In this document: positions 34,267-42,868 of the stretch, piece after piece
How positions within the stretch are numbered: the stretch's first letter is position 1
Layout: the number at the start of each line of letters is the position of its first letter
Assembly (NCBI RefSeq): GCF_030505615.1
Contig: NZ_CP129992.1
Coordinates: 1,302,001 to 1,366,000, forward strand
Direction: 5' to 3'
DNA length: 64,000 nucleotides
Source: Salinibaculum rarum
Lineage (GTDB): Archaea; Halobacteriota; Halobacteria; Halobacteriales; Haloarculaceae
Made by a program: the position numbers and the translations under genes
Notes under the pieces: model-generated
What the model was told of the DNA's origin: nothing
The model's input: the letters and a program-made list of their open reading frames with translations, nothing else
The model's database searches: none

Positions 34267-36456
34267 ATGGGCCGACGAAAGAAAATCGTAGAGGAATGTG
34301 AGACACTGATGGACAACCCGGAGCACATCCGGAACATTGCCATCGCTGCTCACGTCGACCACGGGAAGACGACACTGACAGACAACCTGCTCGCTGGGGC
34401 AGGGATGATTTCGGACGACACCGCCGGCGAACAGCTGGCGATGGACACCGAAGAAGACGAGCAAGAGCGTGGGATTACCATCGACGCGGCAAACGTCTCG
34501 ATGACCCACGAGTACGAGGACACGAACCACCTCATCAACCTCATCGACACGCCGGGCCACGTCGACTTCGGTGGCGACGTGACCCGTGCGATGCGTGCCG
34601 TCGACGGTGCGCTCGTGGTTGTCGACGCCGTCGAGGGCGCGATGCCACAGACCGAAACCGTCCTCCGGCAGGCACTCCGCGAGGGTGTCAAGCCGACCCT
34701 CTTTATCAACAAGGTCGACCGCCTTATCTCCGAACTGCAGGAAGGTCCCGAGGAGATGCAGGAGCGTCTCGTCTCCGTCATCCGCGACGTCAACGACCTC
34801 ATCCGCGGGATGACCGAGGAGATGGACGACATCAACGAAGACTGGACGGTCTCCGTCGAGGACGGCACCGTCGGCTTTGGCTCTGCTCTCTACAAGTGGG
34901 GTGTCTCCATGCCGTCGATGCAGCGCACCGGGATGGACTTTGCAGATATCATGGAACTCGAGCGCAACGACAACCGCCAGGAGCTCCACGAGCGCACGCC
35001 CCTGTCGAACGTCGTGCTCGACATGGTCTGTGAGCACTTCCCGAACCCCATCGACGCCCAGCCCCGTCGTATCCCGCGCATCTGGCGTGGTGACTCCGAA
35101 TCCGAGATTGCCGACACGATGCGGATGGTCAACGAGGACGGCGAAGTCGTCCTGATGGTCACCGACATCGGTATCGACCCCCACGCCGGCGAGATTGCTG
35201 CCGGTCGTGTCTTCTCCGGAACCCTCGAGAAGGGCCAGGAACTGTACGTCTCCGGGACTGCGGGCAAGAACCGCATCCAGAGCGTCGGTATCTACATGGG
35301 TGGCGAGCGCGAGGAAGTCGACCGCGTTCCCGCCGGGAACATCGCTGCAGTCACCGGCCTCAACGACGCCATCGCCGGTTCGACGGTCTCCAGCGTCGAG
35401 ATGACGCCCTTCGAGTCCATCGAGCACATCTCGGAGCCGGTCATCACGAAATCCGTCGAGGCAAAGAACATGGACGACCTGCCAAAGCTCATCGAGACGC
35501 TCCAGCAGGTCGCCAAGGAAGACCCGACCATCCAGATCGAGATCAACGAGGACACCGGCGAGCACCTCATCTCCGGGCAGGGTGAGCTTCACCTCGAAGT
35601 CATCACCCAGCGTATCGAGCGCAACCAGGGCATCCCGGTGACGACCGGTGAGCCGATCGTCGTCTTCCGCGAGGCCCCACAGGAGTCCAGCCGCGAAGTC
35701 GAGGGTATCTCGCCGAACCGTCACAACCGCTTCTACATCACCGTCGAGCCCCTCGACGAGGAGCTCATCGACACGCTGAAGAAAGGCGAGGCGACGATGG
35801 ACATGCCGGAGCTCGAACGCCGTGAGGCCCTGCAAGATGCCGGCCTCGACAAGGACACCTCCCAGGAAGTCGAGCACATCTTCGGCTCGAACATCATCGT
35901 CGACGACACGAAGGGTATCCAGCACCTCAACGAGACGATGGAACTGGTCCTCGAAGGGTTCGAGGAAGCGCTCTCGGACGGCCCGCTCGCCGCAGAGCCG
36001 GTCACCGGGTCGCTCATCCGCCTGCACGACGCCCGGCTCCACGAGGACGCCATCCACCGCGGTCCGGCACAGGTCATCCCCGCAGTCCGTGAGTCGCTGC
36101 ACAACGCGCTCATCGACGCGGAGATTCGCCTGCTCGAACCGATTCAGGAAGTCCGCATCGACGTGCCCAACGAGCACATGGGCGCCGCATCCGGCGAAAT
36201 CCAGGGCCGTCGTGGCCGCGTCGACGACATGTACCAGGAAGGCGACCTGATGGTCGTCGAGGGCGTCGCGCCCGTCGACGAGATGATTGGCTTCTCCAGT
36301 GACATCCGCTCGGCCACCGAGGGTCGTGCCTCCTGGAACACCGAAAACTCCGGCTTCCAGGTCATGGCCGACAACCTCCAGCGCGAGACCATCATGGACA
36401 TTCGCGAGCGGAAGGGCATGAAGCTCGAACTGCCGGAAGTCATCGACTACATCTGA
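34267..36456 (+). CDS. fusA: Elongation factor 2
   Basis: The 729-residue GTPase drives ribosome translocation. Switch and G motifs are [16 protein letters not shown] (residues 22-37), [18 protein letters not shown] and NKVDRL. The domain IV tip [11 protein letters not shown] near residue 597 holds the His that is converted to diphthamide. Length is normal for archaeal EF-2. Unlike many archaea, it is not next to rps7 but follows on the same strand after the biotin operon. It has its own promoter, and a strong hairpin follows its stop. Confidence 0.98.
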   Translation: MGRRKKIVEECETLMDNPEHIRNIAIAAHVDHGKTTLTDNLLAGAGMISDDTAGEQLAMDTEEDEQERGITIDAANVSMTHEYEDTNHLINLIDTPGHVDFGGDVTRAMRAVDGALVVVDAVEGAMPQTETVLRQALREGVKPTLFINKVDRLISELQEGPEEMQERLVSVIRDVNDLIRGMTEEMDDINEDWTVSVEDGTVGFGSALYKWGVSMPSMQRTGMDFADIMELERNDNRQELHERTPLSNVVLDMVCEHFPNPIDAQPRRIPRIWRGDSESEIADTMRMVNEDGEVVLMVTDIGIDPHAGEIAAGRVFSGTLEKGQELYVSGTAGKNRIQSVGIYMGGEREEVDRVPAGNIAAVTGLNDAIAGSTVSSVEMTPFESIEHISEPVITKSVEAKNMDDLPKLIETLQQVAKEDPTIQIEINEDTGEHLISGQGELHLEVITQRIERNQGIPVTTGEPIVVFREAPQESSREVEGISPNRHNRFYITVEPLDEELIDTLKKGEATMDMPELERREALQDAGLDKDTSQEVEHIFGSNIIVDDTKGIQHLNETMELVLEGFEEALSDGPLAAEPVTGSLIRLHDARLHEDAIHRGPAQVIPAVRESLHNALIDAEIRLLEPIQEVRIDVPNEHMGAASGEIQGRRGRVDDMYQEGDLMVVEGVAPVDEMIGFSSDIRSATEGRASWNTENSGFQVMADNLQRETIMDIRERKGMKLELPEVIDYI

Positions 36457-36778
36457 AGACTACTTTTTTCGGCAGCGGGTGTCGCACCGCGCCTTCGGCG
36501 CGGGCGCACCGCTTGCCGAAAAAAACATAGTGAAAAAAGGCTGCTCGCGCTCGGTCGAGCGCTCACGGGCGCTCCACGCCCGTTCGCATTTCCGAGGCGC
36601 TCACGTTGTTCGCGCCTCGCACCGCTCGCAGGTGCTATCGTAGTCATCTACCGCACCGCAACCGCACAGCAACGGCAGCCCTGCCCTTCCCCGAGTCGGC
36701 CGATTAAACGGCCTCTCGGCCCAACTGCACACACTCCCCGACCGAAACGTACAGAACCATCCCACCAGATGCCCGAGT
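36457..36778. other. Intergenic region without a supported gene
   Basis: Apart from the hairpin at 36464-36525, this 322-base gap holds GC-rich short palindromes (for example CGCTCGGTCGAGCG) and a minus-strand run with CGCG and CERC cysteine pairs. No convincing start codon was found for the latter. I see no gene here. Confidence 0.5.
36464..36525. terminator. Large A/T-flanked hairpin after EF-2
   Basis: Six T residues begin eight bases after the EF-2 stop. They are followed by CGGCAGCGGG, an inner perfect hairpin (CCGCGCC, loop TTC, GGCGCGG), the matching distal arm CCGCTTGCCG and a run of seven A. The outer arms pair imperfectly over about 18 bases. The T-run and A-run on either side could end transcription from both directions. 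Confidence 0.6.
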
Positions 36779-37054
36779 ATGCCGACTGTCGACGAACTCC
36801 GCAACGAGATTCGCGAGGCTGTGGACCGCCACGAGCGCATCGAGTCGACGGCCTTTACCAAGGAAGCACTCGCCGCCATCTGTGCGGCAGTCGAGTACGA
36901 CATCGACACGAACCGCCTCCCCTCGAAATCCCAGATGCGGGCCGGCATCCTCTGGAAGCTCGGCGAGATAGGCGCAGACGACGCCGAACTGGCCGACACT
37001 CCCTTCCGGAAAGCCCAGTTGCAGACTATCGTCGCGGAACTCCGCGACGAGTAA
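36779..37054 (+). CDS. Haloarchaeal conserved small protein, 91 residues
   Basis: The 91-residue protein (MPTVDELRNEIREAVDRHERIESTAFTKEALAAICAAVEY...) is helical and acidic, with no Cys, His cluster or membrane segment. The region KEALAAICAAVEYDIDTNRLPSKSQMRAGILWKLG could be a helix-turn-helix-like bundle, but the pattern is not strong enough to claim DNA binding. It sits between EF-2 and the ACT/hom pair on the same strand. I do not recognise a family with a known role. Confidence 0.7.
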   Translation: MPTVDELRNEIREAVDRHERIESTAFTKEALAAICAAVEYDIDTNRLPSKSQMRAGILWKLGEIGADDAELADTPFRKAQLQTIVAELRDE

Positions 37055-37111
37055 CCGGGCCCAGTCCGCAAGAATCCGTTCGCTTACCTGCCGCCGCGTC
37101 CAACCACCGGC

Positions 37112-37330
37112 ATGTCCCTCAAATTCCAGATTGCCGACATCCTCGTCGGGGGTCTGCTGGCCGGCATCGGCACGTTCGTCCTCGGTGAGGTGGTCGCACC
37201 GTATCTTGCGATTGCGCTTGGGACGTTCTTCGCGGCGATGTTCTACTTTTCGCGCAACCCCTGGGGAAGCCCGAACGGCGACGAGTACAACGACGCGATC
37301 GACGATTTTTACGACCGGTATCTCCCGTAG
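37112..37330 (+). CDS. Small membrane protein, 72 residues
   Basis: The 72-residue protein has a short polar start, then a continuous hydrophobic region of about 40 residues (ADILVGGLLAGIGTFVLGEVVAPYLAIALGTFFAAMFYF) that could form two membrane helices, and a polar, acidic C-terminus with DEYNDAIDDFYDRYLP. Glycine spacing in the first helix suggests helix packing. It is 57 bases downstream of the 91-residue gene. Function unknown. Confidence 0.7.
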   Translation: MSLKFQIADILVGGLLAGIGTFVLGEVVAPYLAIALGTFFAAMFYFSRNPWGSPNGDEYNDAIDDFYDRYLP

Positions 37331-37431
37331 TTGCTCGTCACTTCGCATCGCAAACGGCGGGATTCTTATAGCCGGCCCCCCGAGAGGCTGGCAATGAGCC
37401 TCCGTACTCGATTCGGCAGAGGTGGTAGCCG

Positions 37432-37965
37432 ATGAGCGACTCGACGGGGGAGGTCCGGGCGTACACCGTCCGGCTAGAGCTGGTCGACCGCCCCGGGGAA
37501 CTGCTCCGGGCGCTCGACCCCATCGCCAGCAACGGCGGGAACCTCCTCTCGATTTTCCACGAACGGGGGAACGTCACACCGCGTGGCCACATCCCCGTCG
37601 AAGTCGACCTGGAGGCGACACCGGAGCGGTTCGACGACATCGTCGACGCGCTCCGTGACGAGGGCATGAACGTCATCCAGGCCGGTGCCGAGCGCTACGG
37701 GGCGGAACTGACAATCGTCCTCATCGGCCATCTCGTCGATACGGACCTGTCGGACACTCTGGACCGCGTCGAAGAGTCCTCGGGTGCATCCGTCCGGGAC
37801 CTCTCGCTGTCGGCTCCCGAAAGCAGCGAGGGCGAGTCGAGCGCCCGCGTCCGACTGGCCGCCCAGCGTGGCGAGACCGACGCCGCACTCGACATCGTCC
37901 GCGAGGTCGCCGAGGAGAAGGGACTGCAGGTTATCGAGCCGCTGACGGCGGGTGATGCGCCGTGA
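37432..37965 (+). CDS. ACT-domain amino-acid-binding protein
   Basis: The 177-residue protein begins with an ACT domain (VRLELVDRPGELLRALDPIASNGGNLLSIFHERG, about residues 11-85), the fold that binds amino acids to regulate enzymes. A second domain of about 80 residues follows (ELTIVLIGHLVDTDLSDTLDRVEE) and looks ACT-like as well. It overlaps homoserine dehydrogenase by four bases, so the two are probably coupled. It most likely senses threonine or another aspartate-family amino acid to control that enzyme, since the dehydrogenase here has no ACT domain of its own. This role is inferred. Confidence 0.85.
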   Translation: MSDSTGEVRAYTVRLELVDRPGELLRALDPIASNGGNLLSIFHERGNVTPRGHIPVEVDLEATPERFDDIVDALRDEGMNVIQAGAERYGAELTIVLIGHLVDTDLSDTLDRVEESSGASVRDLSLSAPESSEGESSARVRLAAQRGETDAALDIVREVAEEKGLQVIEPLTAGDAP

Positions 37966-38912
37966 GACTCGCCGTGATGGGTGCCGGCGCAGTCGGCACC
38001 TCGGTCGTCGAGCTTACAGGCGAGTATGGTCACACGGTCACCGCATTCGCAGATTCCAGCAGCGCCGTCGTCGATGCAGAGGGCATCGACGCGGCGGCGG
38101 CCGTCGAACGCAAAGAGAACGAGGGCATCGTCGGCGATGCAGACCCGGAGGATGCACTTGCGGCGGAGTACGACGTGCTCGTCGAGGCGACGCCGACGAC
38201 GCTCGGTGACGCTCAACCGGGCTTTGGCCACGTCGAACGCGCTCTCGAACGGGACCGTCACGTCGTGCTGGCGAACAAGGGACCGGTCGCGGAACGGTAC
38301 GGCGACGTGCGCGCGCTCGAACGCGAGAGCGAGGGCACGGTCCTGTTCGAAGCGACGGTCGGTGGCGCGATGCCGGTCTGTTCGACTATCGACGACTTCG
38401 GGCCGGACCACATCACGGCCGCACGCGGCGTCCTCAACGGGACGGCGAATTTCATCCTCTCGCGGATGGCCGCGGAGGGACTCGGCTACGAACACGTCCT
38501 CGCGGAAGCCCAGGACCTCGGCGTCGCCGAGGCCGACCCCACCTTCGACGTGGAGGGGACCGACGCGGCACTGAAGTTCGTCATCATCGCGAACGTCCTC
38601 GCGGGCGACGAGCGGGAGTACACACTCGAGGATGCCACCGTCGAGGGAATCAAGGACGTGCCCGCGAGCGCGCTGGACCTTGCCCACGAAGACGGCCGCA
38701 CCATCCGACTCATCGGCGAGGTCAGCGACGGTGAGGTCCGCGTCGGACCGCGTCTCGTGCCAGAGCACGGCGCGCTCGCGGTGACGGGGACCCGGAACAT
38801 CGTCCAGATAGAGACGACCCACGCCGGCCGACTGAACGTCTCCGGACGCGGCGCGGGCGGGCCCGAAACCGCGACGGCGATACTGGCCGACGTCGACCGC
38901 CTCGCGGACTGA
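37962..38912 (+). CDS. hom: Homoserine dehydrogenase
   Basis: The 316-residue enzyme reduces aspartate semialdehyde to homoserine on the route to threonine and methionine. It has the nucleotide-binding start MRLAVMGAGAVGTSVVEL, HVVLANKGPVA, EATVGGAMPV, RGVLNGTANFILSRM and QDLGVAEADPTFDVEGTDAALKFVIIANVL, which contain the substrate-binding Glu, Asp and Lys of the family. It starts at the GTG inside the stop of the ACT gene (GTGA). It lacks the C-terminal ACT domain of longer homoserine dehydrogenases, consistent with a separate regulatory subunit. Confidence 0.96.
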   Translation: MRLAVMGAGAVGTSVVELTGEYGHTVTAFADSSSAVVDAEGIDAAAAVERKENEGIVGDADPEDALAAEYDVLVEATPTTLGDAQPGFGHVERALERDRHVVLANKGPVAERYGDVRALERESEGTVLFEATVGGAMPVCSTIDDFGPDHITAARGVLNGTANFILSRMAAEGLGYEHVLAEAQDLGVAEADPTFDVEGTDAALKFVIIANVLAGDEREYTLEDATVEGIKDVPASALDLAHEDGRTIRLIGEVSDGEVRVGPRLVPEHGALAVTGTRNIVQIETTHAGRLNVSGRGAGGPETATAILADVDRLAD

Positions 38913-38986
38913 CCGACAGCACTGTCGTGTGACGCAGTAGCAAATCACGGGACAGCGGCCGCCTCGCGGGCGCGGACTTTCGAAAT

Positions 38987-38999
38987 GGTTTTATGAACC
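38987..38999 (+). promoter_or_regulatory. Promoter element of EF-1alpha
   Basis: GGTTTTATGAACC holds a TATA box inside a short inverted repeat (GGTT/AACC). It would start a transcript with a leader of about 20 bases before the ATG at 39044. Confidence 0.45.
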
Positions 39000-39043
39000 A
39001 CCGCGTAAAGACTGCCACATAGCGCCTCTGCGCGTGAGATAAC

Positions 39044-40312
39044 ATGAGTGAGGACAAACCGCACCAGAACTTGGCCGTCATCGGCCACGTCGACCACGGG
39101 AAGAGTACGCTCGTCGGACGACTTCTGTACGAGACAGGTAACGTACCGGAGCACGTCATCGAGCAGCACAAAGAAGAAGCAGAAGAGAAGGGCAAGGGCG
39201 GCTTCGAGTTCGCCTACGTGATGGACAACCTCGCCGAAGAGCGAGAGCGTGGTGTCACCATCGACATCGCCCACCAGGAGTTCGACACCGACGAGTACTA
39301 CTTCACTATCGTCGACTGTCCGGGCCACCGCGACTTCGTCAAGAACATGATTACCGGCGCGAGCCAGGCCGACAACGCCGTGCTCGTCGTCGCAGCTGAC
39401 GACGGTGTCCAGCCACAGACCCAGGAACACGTCTTCCTGGCCCGTACGCTGGGCATCGACGAGATGATCATCGCGGTCAACAAGATGGACCTCGTCGACT
39501 ACGAGGAAGGTCGCTACGAGGAGACCAAAAACGAAGTCGGCGACCTGCTCAACCAGGTCCGCTTCGACACCGACTCCGTCAAGTACATCCCGGTTTCCGC
39601 GTTCGAAGGCGACAACGTCGCCGAAGAGAGCGAGAACACCGGCTGGTACGACGGCGAAATCCTGCTCGAGGCACTCAACAACCTGCCCGAGGCAGAGCCG
39701 CCGACGGACGCACCGCTGCGCCTCCCGATTCAGGACGTCTACACGATTTCGGGTATCGGGACCGTCCCGGTCGGACGTGTCGAGACGGGTATCCTGAACA
39801 CCGGCGACAACGTCAGCTTCCAGCCGTCGGACGTCGGTGGCGAGGTCAAGACCATCGAGATGCACCACGAAGAGGTGCCCGAGGCCCAGCCCGGTGACAA
39901 CGTCGGATTCAACGTCCGTGGCATCGGCAAGGACGACATCCGCCGCGGTGACGTCTGTGGCCCGGCCGACGACCCGCCGAGCGTCGCCGAGACGTTCCAG
40001 GCACAGGTCGTCGTCATGCAGCACCCGAGTGTCATCACGGCTGGCTACACGCCGGTCTTCCACGCACACACCGCACAGGTTGCGTGTACCGTCGAGTCCA
40101 TCGACAAGAAGATCGACCCGTCCTCGGGCGAGGTCGCCGAGGAGAACCCGGACTTCATCCAGTCCGGCGACGCTGCGGTCGTCACCGTGCGCCCGCAGAA
40201 ACCGCTCAGCCTCGAGCCGTCCAGTGAGATTCCAGAACTGGGCTCCTTCGCCATCCGCGACATGGGTCAGACCATCGCAGCTGGCAAGGTGCTCTCGGTC
40301 AACGAGCGATAA
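39044..40312 (+). CDS. tuf: Elongation factor 1-alpha
   Basis: The 422-residue GTPase brings aminoacyl-tRNA to the ribosome. Visible motifs are [19 protein letters not shown] (P-loop), [16 protein letters not shown] (switch I), [26 protein letters not shown] and NKMDLVDY, then beta-barrel domains 2 and 3 with [12 protein letters not shown] and [17 protein letters not shown]. Length is normal. It is four bases upstream of rps10, the usual archaeal pairing, so they share a transcript. Confidence 0.98.
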   Translation: MSEDKPHQNLAVIGHVDHGKSTLVGRLLYETGNVPEHVIEQHKEEAEEKGKGGFEFAYVMDNLAEERERGVTIDIAHQEFDTDEYYFTIVDCPGHRDFVKNMITGASQADNAVLVVAADDGVQPQTQEHVFLARTLGIDEMIIAVNKMDLVDYEEGRYEETKNEVGDLLNQVRFDTDSVKYIPVSAFEGDNVAEESENTGWYDGEILLEALNNLPEAEPPTDAPLRLPIQDVYTISGIGTVPVGRVETGILNTGDNVSFQPSDVGGEVKTIEMHHEEVPEAQPGDNVGFNVRGIGKDDIRRGDVCGPADDPPSVAETFQAQVVVMQHPSVITAGYTPVFHAHTAQVACTVESIDKKIDPSSGEVAEENPDFIQSGDAAVVTVRPQKPLSLEPSSEIPELGSFAIRDMGQTIAAGKVLSVNER

Positions 40313-40315
40313 CCG

Positions 40316-40624
40316 ATGCAACAGGCACGCGTCCGGCTGGCAGGTACCAGCCCCGACGACCTGGACAACATCTGCGACGACGTGCGTGACATCGCGGACA
40401 AGACCGGTGTCAAGCTGTCGGGGCCGGTCATGCTGCCGACCAAAACGCTCGAAGTCCCAACCCGCAAGTCCCCCGACGGTGAGGGGACTGCGACGTGGGA
40501 GCACTGGGAGATGCGCGTCCACAAGCGCCTCATCGACATCGACGCCGACGAACGGGCGCTGCGCCAGCTGATGCGCATTCAGGTGCCCAACGACGTCAGC
40601 ATCGAAATCGTCCTCGAAGATTAG
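40316..40624 (+). CDS. rps10: Ribosomal protein S10 (uS10)
   Basis: The 102-residue protein is uS10 of the small-subunit head. Family landmarks are [92 protein letters not shown]. It follows EF-1alpha after three bases and is the last protein gene before tRNA-Ala, 60 bases downstream. The transcript may continue into the tRNA, which also has no clear promoter of its own. Confidence 0.98.
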   Translation: MQQARVRLAGTSPDDLDNICDDVRDIADKTGVKLSGPVMLPTKTLEVPTRKSPDGEGTATWEHWEMRVHKRLIDIDADERALRQLMRIQVPNDVSIEIVLED

Positions 40625-40684
40625 GGCGACTCGCGTTCACGCTCGGTCATCGTACCGCGCGCAGGGGCACTCGCCCCACTTTGC

Positions 40685-40756
40685 GGGCTCGTAGATCAGT
40701 GGCAGATCGCTTCCTTCGCAAGGAAGAGGCCCCGGGTTCAAATCCCGGCGAGTCCA
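40685..40756 (+). tRNA. tRNA-Ala (CGC)
   Basis: The 72-base gene folds with acceptor GGGCTCG paired to CGAGTCC (one G-T), D-arm GATCAGTGGCAGATC, anticodon stem CTTCC/GGAAG with loop TTCGCAA (anticodon CGC) and T-arm CCGGGTTCAAATCCCGG. Discriminator A. The G3-T70 wobble pair, the identity mark of alanine tRNAs, is present. CCA is not encoded. Confidence 0.96.
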
Positions 40757-40905
40757 CTCCTTCACTTCGTTCAGTCGTTCCCTCACCGACCTTCGCAAAC
40801 CCTTCGGGTTTGCTCAGTCCCGGCGAGTCCACTCCTTCACTTCGTTCAGTCGTTCCCTCACCGACCTTCGCAAACCCTTCGGGTTTGCTCAGTCCCGGCG
40901 AGTCC
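40756..40905 (+). repeat. Two perfect 75-bp repeats ending in the tRNA-Ala 3' end
   Basis: Bases 40756-40830 and 40831-40905 are identical. Each copy ends in TCCCGGCGAGTCC, the last 13 paired bases of tRNA-Ala, and contains a perfect eight-base-pair hairpin (GCAAACCC, loop TTC, GGGTTTGC). The tRNA end itself therefore stands three times in a row at 75-base spacing. Confidence 0.92.
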
Positions 40906-40941
40906 GTTTTGAACCGATTGTTTCATCGAGCGTGACGAAAC

Positions 40942-40952
40942 CCCGGCGAGTC
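40942..40952 (+). repeat. Fourth copy of the tRNA-Ala 3' end
   Basis: CCCGGCGAGTC recurs 37 bases after the tandem repeats, in the same orientation, without the rest of the 75-base unit. Confidence 0.6.
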
Positions 40953-41024
40953 AACCGCTAACGACTCTCGTTGTCTGCCGACCATCATCCTGCCAGCAAA
41001 GGGGTGTTCAGGATGGCGTCAGCC

Positions 41025-41180
41025 CTATTTTCGATCGCGCGTATCACGCCGGGCGGCCTGTTCGGCGGTGTCTCTATCCATCCGCTCGCGCTTGTCGTGT
41101 TCACCTCGAACGAGCATATACAGCACGAGTGGGCTTGCAAGGCCGACGACCAGGACGAACACGAGGACGAACGATTCCAT
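41025..41180 (-). CDS. Membrane microprotein, 51 residues
   Basis: The frame starts at ATG 41180, inside the TAATG overlap with the zinc-ribbon gene upstream, and ends at a TAG at 41025. It encodes one hydrophobic helix (residues 2-24, SFVLVFVLVVGLASPLVLYMLV) and a highly charged tail (RGEHDKRERMDRDTAEQAARRDTRDRK), a one-pass membrane peptide with a cytoplasmic basic/acidic tail. The overlap suggests translational coupling with the zinc-ribbon protein. Function unknown. Confidence 0.65.
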   Translation of the reverse strand: MESFVLVFVLVVGLASPLVLYMLVRGEHDKRERMDRDTAEQAARRDTRDRK

Positions 41181-41392
41181 TACCCGAGGAAGATATCCAC
41201 AATATCGCTTGTCCCACTCGTCGTGTCCCGGTACAGTTCAGAGTAGCCACAGTTCAGGCATGAGACGACTTTGAACGAGTTGGTCTGGATATCGAACATT
41301 TTCGACAGGCCACCGCCGGTCGTCGAGATCTCGCCAACATCCGTCTCCGTGTGACCGCACTTCGGACAGCCGCTGTCAGTGTCGGGAACCAT
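41180..41392 (-). CDS. Zinc-ribbon nucleic-acid-binding-like protein, 70 residues
   Basis: The 70-residue protein has GCPKCGHTETDVGEISTTGGGLSKMFDIQTNSFKVVSCLNCGYSELY, a CxxC pair at residues 9-12 and a second at about 45-48, a treble-clef or zinc-ribbon spacing. The family has relatives across archaea and bacteria annotated as nucleic-acid-binding zinc ribbons, without a proven role. A TATTTAATAG element 22 bases before the ATG supports a leaderless start. It overlaps the membrane microprotein gene by one base. Confidence 0.82.
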   Translation of the reverse strand: MVPDTDSGCPKCGHTETDVGEISTTGGGLSKMFDIQTNSFKVVSCLNCGYSELYRDTTSGTSDIVDIFLG

Positions 41393-41413
41393 AGGATTGC
41401 TTGCGGTGATATC

Positions 41414-41423
41414 CTATTAAATA
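41414..41423 (-). promoter_or_regulatory. TATA box of the zinc-ribbon/membrane pair
   Basis: Minus-strand TATTTAATAG lies 22 bases before the ATG at 41392. It sits in the AT-rich near-palindrome from 41408 to 41425. Confidence 0.55.
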
Positions 41424-41634
41424 TCAGGGTAGGTACAGTATGCGCTTAAGTCTGCCAGTTGAACAGACTTACTGAACGGTCGATACAATCCGCACGGAGG
41501 CGTAAATCCTGGATACACGCACTGTATCGAGCAGTTGCTCGAAGGGGGATGGGCCACCGCCCACTAGGCGTGCCAATCGCACATCCAGCAAACTCCACAC
41601 AAGGCACTTTCCGGTGGGCGGGGGAGGGACAACC

Positions 41635-42702
41635 ATGGTCCAGCGATGGCAGTCTGTTGTCCTCCTCGCAGTCGGCTTGGTGCTTCTCGGGACCGGGATT
41701 GGTGCCACACTCGTTGACCCAGCCAGTGACGATTATCAGGTCGCCATCGAGGAAGAGCGCTCTGTCTACGAGTTCGGATCTTTTTCACCCACCGAACAGG
41801 AGACGCTACTGACAGTTTTCAATCGAACACAGTGCAATGGCACGACGACAGTTCCACGGGCGCAACTCCCGCCAGCGTTCAGGAGCGTCCAGCAGGTAGT
41901 AGGTGACAAACCGGGGACTCCGAAACCGGTCACAGCAACGACGACTGGGTATGGGCTGTTGGAACAGGCTGAGTTTGTTCTCAACTACGACGGTACACTA
42001 CAGAGTATCACAACGACACCACAGCCTGACACACGCAACGAGACGGTGACCATCAGGAATATATCGACGACCGTCTCTCCAGGGGTGCAATATCTGCTCG
42101 CCTCTGAAGAGCTCTCAGACAGCGCCAGAGAGGTCGTCACGACCGCACTCGCCTCTCACCAACAAGAGGTAACCGTCTCTGGGGAGGCCCCGGCCGAATT
42201 CCAACCTCCAGGGGACACCCCGGCGAGACTCGGCCACGGAGAGTATCTGGTTGTTCGCAACGAGACACTCTATCGACTGACAATTTCGGGAGGTGGTAGC
42301 TTCGGGGCAGCGTTGGCCGCGGTGTACCTCCGCGTCCTGTCGTTTGCACTCTGGTCGTTTGGCTTCGTGTTGACAGCTGTTGGAATTACTGGGCTTGCTC
42401 GCTCCGACCGCCAGCAGGCAGTCGCGCTGACCGGGCTGACTGGCCTCGCTGGCCCATACCTTGTTGGACTCTATTACGACGCGTTCTGGTTGCCGCTGGG
42501 ATTTGCACTGCTCGCTGGACTGGCTGTCTATGCAGGCGCTCACGCTGGCCGAGACTGGGTCGTCGCGCTTGCTGCGGTGATTGTCTTTGTCGTCGCAGCC
42601 TTCGGGACGTTCTCTCCCAATGCAGCGTTGCTCCGGATGGGGGCGGTCCCACTCGTTGCGCTCGTCGTCTATGCAGGCGTGAGTCGACTGGGACTGGGCT
42701 GA
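41635..42702 (+). CDS. Multi-pass membrane protein with large exported domain
   Basis: The 355-residue product has an N-terminal hydrophobic helix (residues 7-27), an exported domain of about 190 residues with several NxT/NxS sites (NRT, NGT, NET, NIS), and a C-terminal membrane domain of about five helices from residue 228 onward. No catalytic motif is seen. Codon use is less GC-biased than in neighbouring genes, which may signal transfer. The ATG at 41635 is preferred over an upstream GTG. It sits alone between the zinc-ribbon pair and the sensor kinase. Not recognised. Confidence 0.65.
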   Translation: MVQRWQSVVLLAVGLVLLGTGIGATLVDPASDDYQVAIEEERSVYEFGSFSPTEQETLLTVFNRTQCNGTTTVPRAQLPPAFRSVQQVVGDKPGTPKPVTATTTGYGLLEQAEFVLNYDGTLQSITTTPQPDTRNETVTIRNISTTVSPGVQYLLASEELSDSAREVVTTALASHQQEVTVSGEAPAEFQPPGDTPARLGHGEYLVVRNETLYRLTISGGGSFGAALAAVYLRVLSFALWSFGFVLTAVGITGLARSDRQQAVALTGLTGLAGPYLVGLYYDAFWLPLGFALLAGLAVYAGAHAGRDWVVALAAVIVFVVAAFGTFSPNAALLRMGAVPLVALVVYAGVSRLGLG

Positions 42703-42868
42703 CGGTCAAGTCCAGACTTGGACCGCTCTCTCCCGGGACCGACTCCTGCAAACTGAGATTCAGTACGACTGGCACTCACCACGGCATGTAGGCTCGACGC
42801 AGCGGCTCTGGATGCGGGACATGTCTTATGTACTTGCACTGTAACGTTCACGTAACGAGTATGCAGCC

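Noticed and set aside
36467-36530. tRNA or small RNA gene in the hairpin after EF-2
   Set aside because: The fold is a simple nested hairpin without tRNA arms; a terminator explains it better.
36601-37071. Minus-strand frame ending in CGCG...CERCEAR, a possible zinc microprotein
   Set aside because: The Cys pairs are at the very end, with no convincing start codon near them, and the rest of the frame overlaps the 91-residue gene on the other strand.
40756-40905. CRISPR array
   Set aside because: The two 75-base units are contiguous with no spacers and contain tRNA ends. There are no cas genes in the window.
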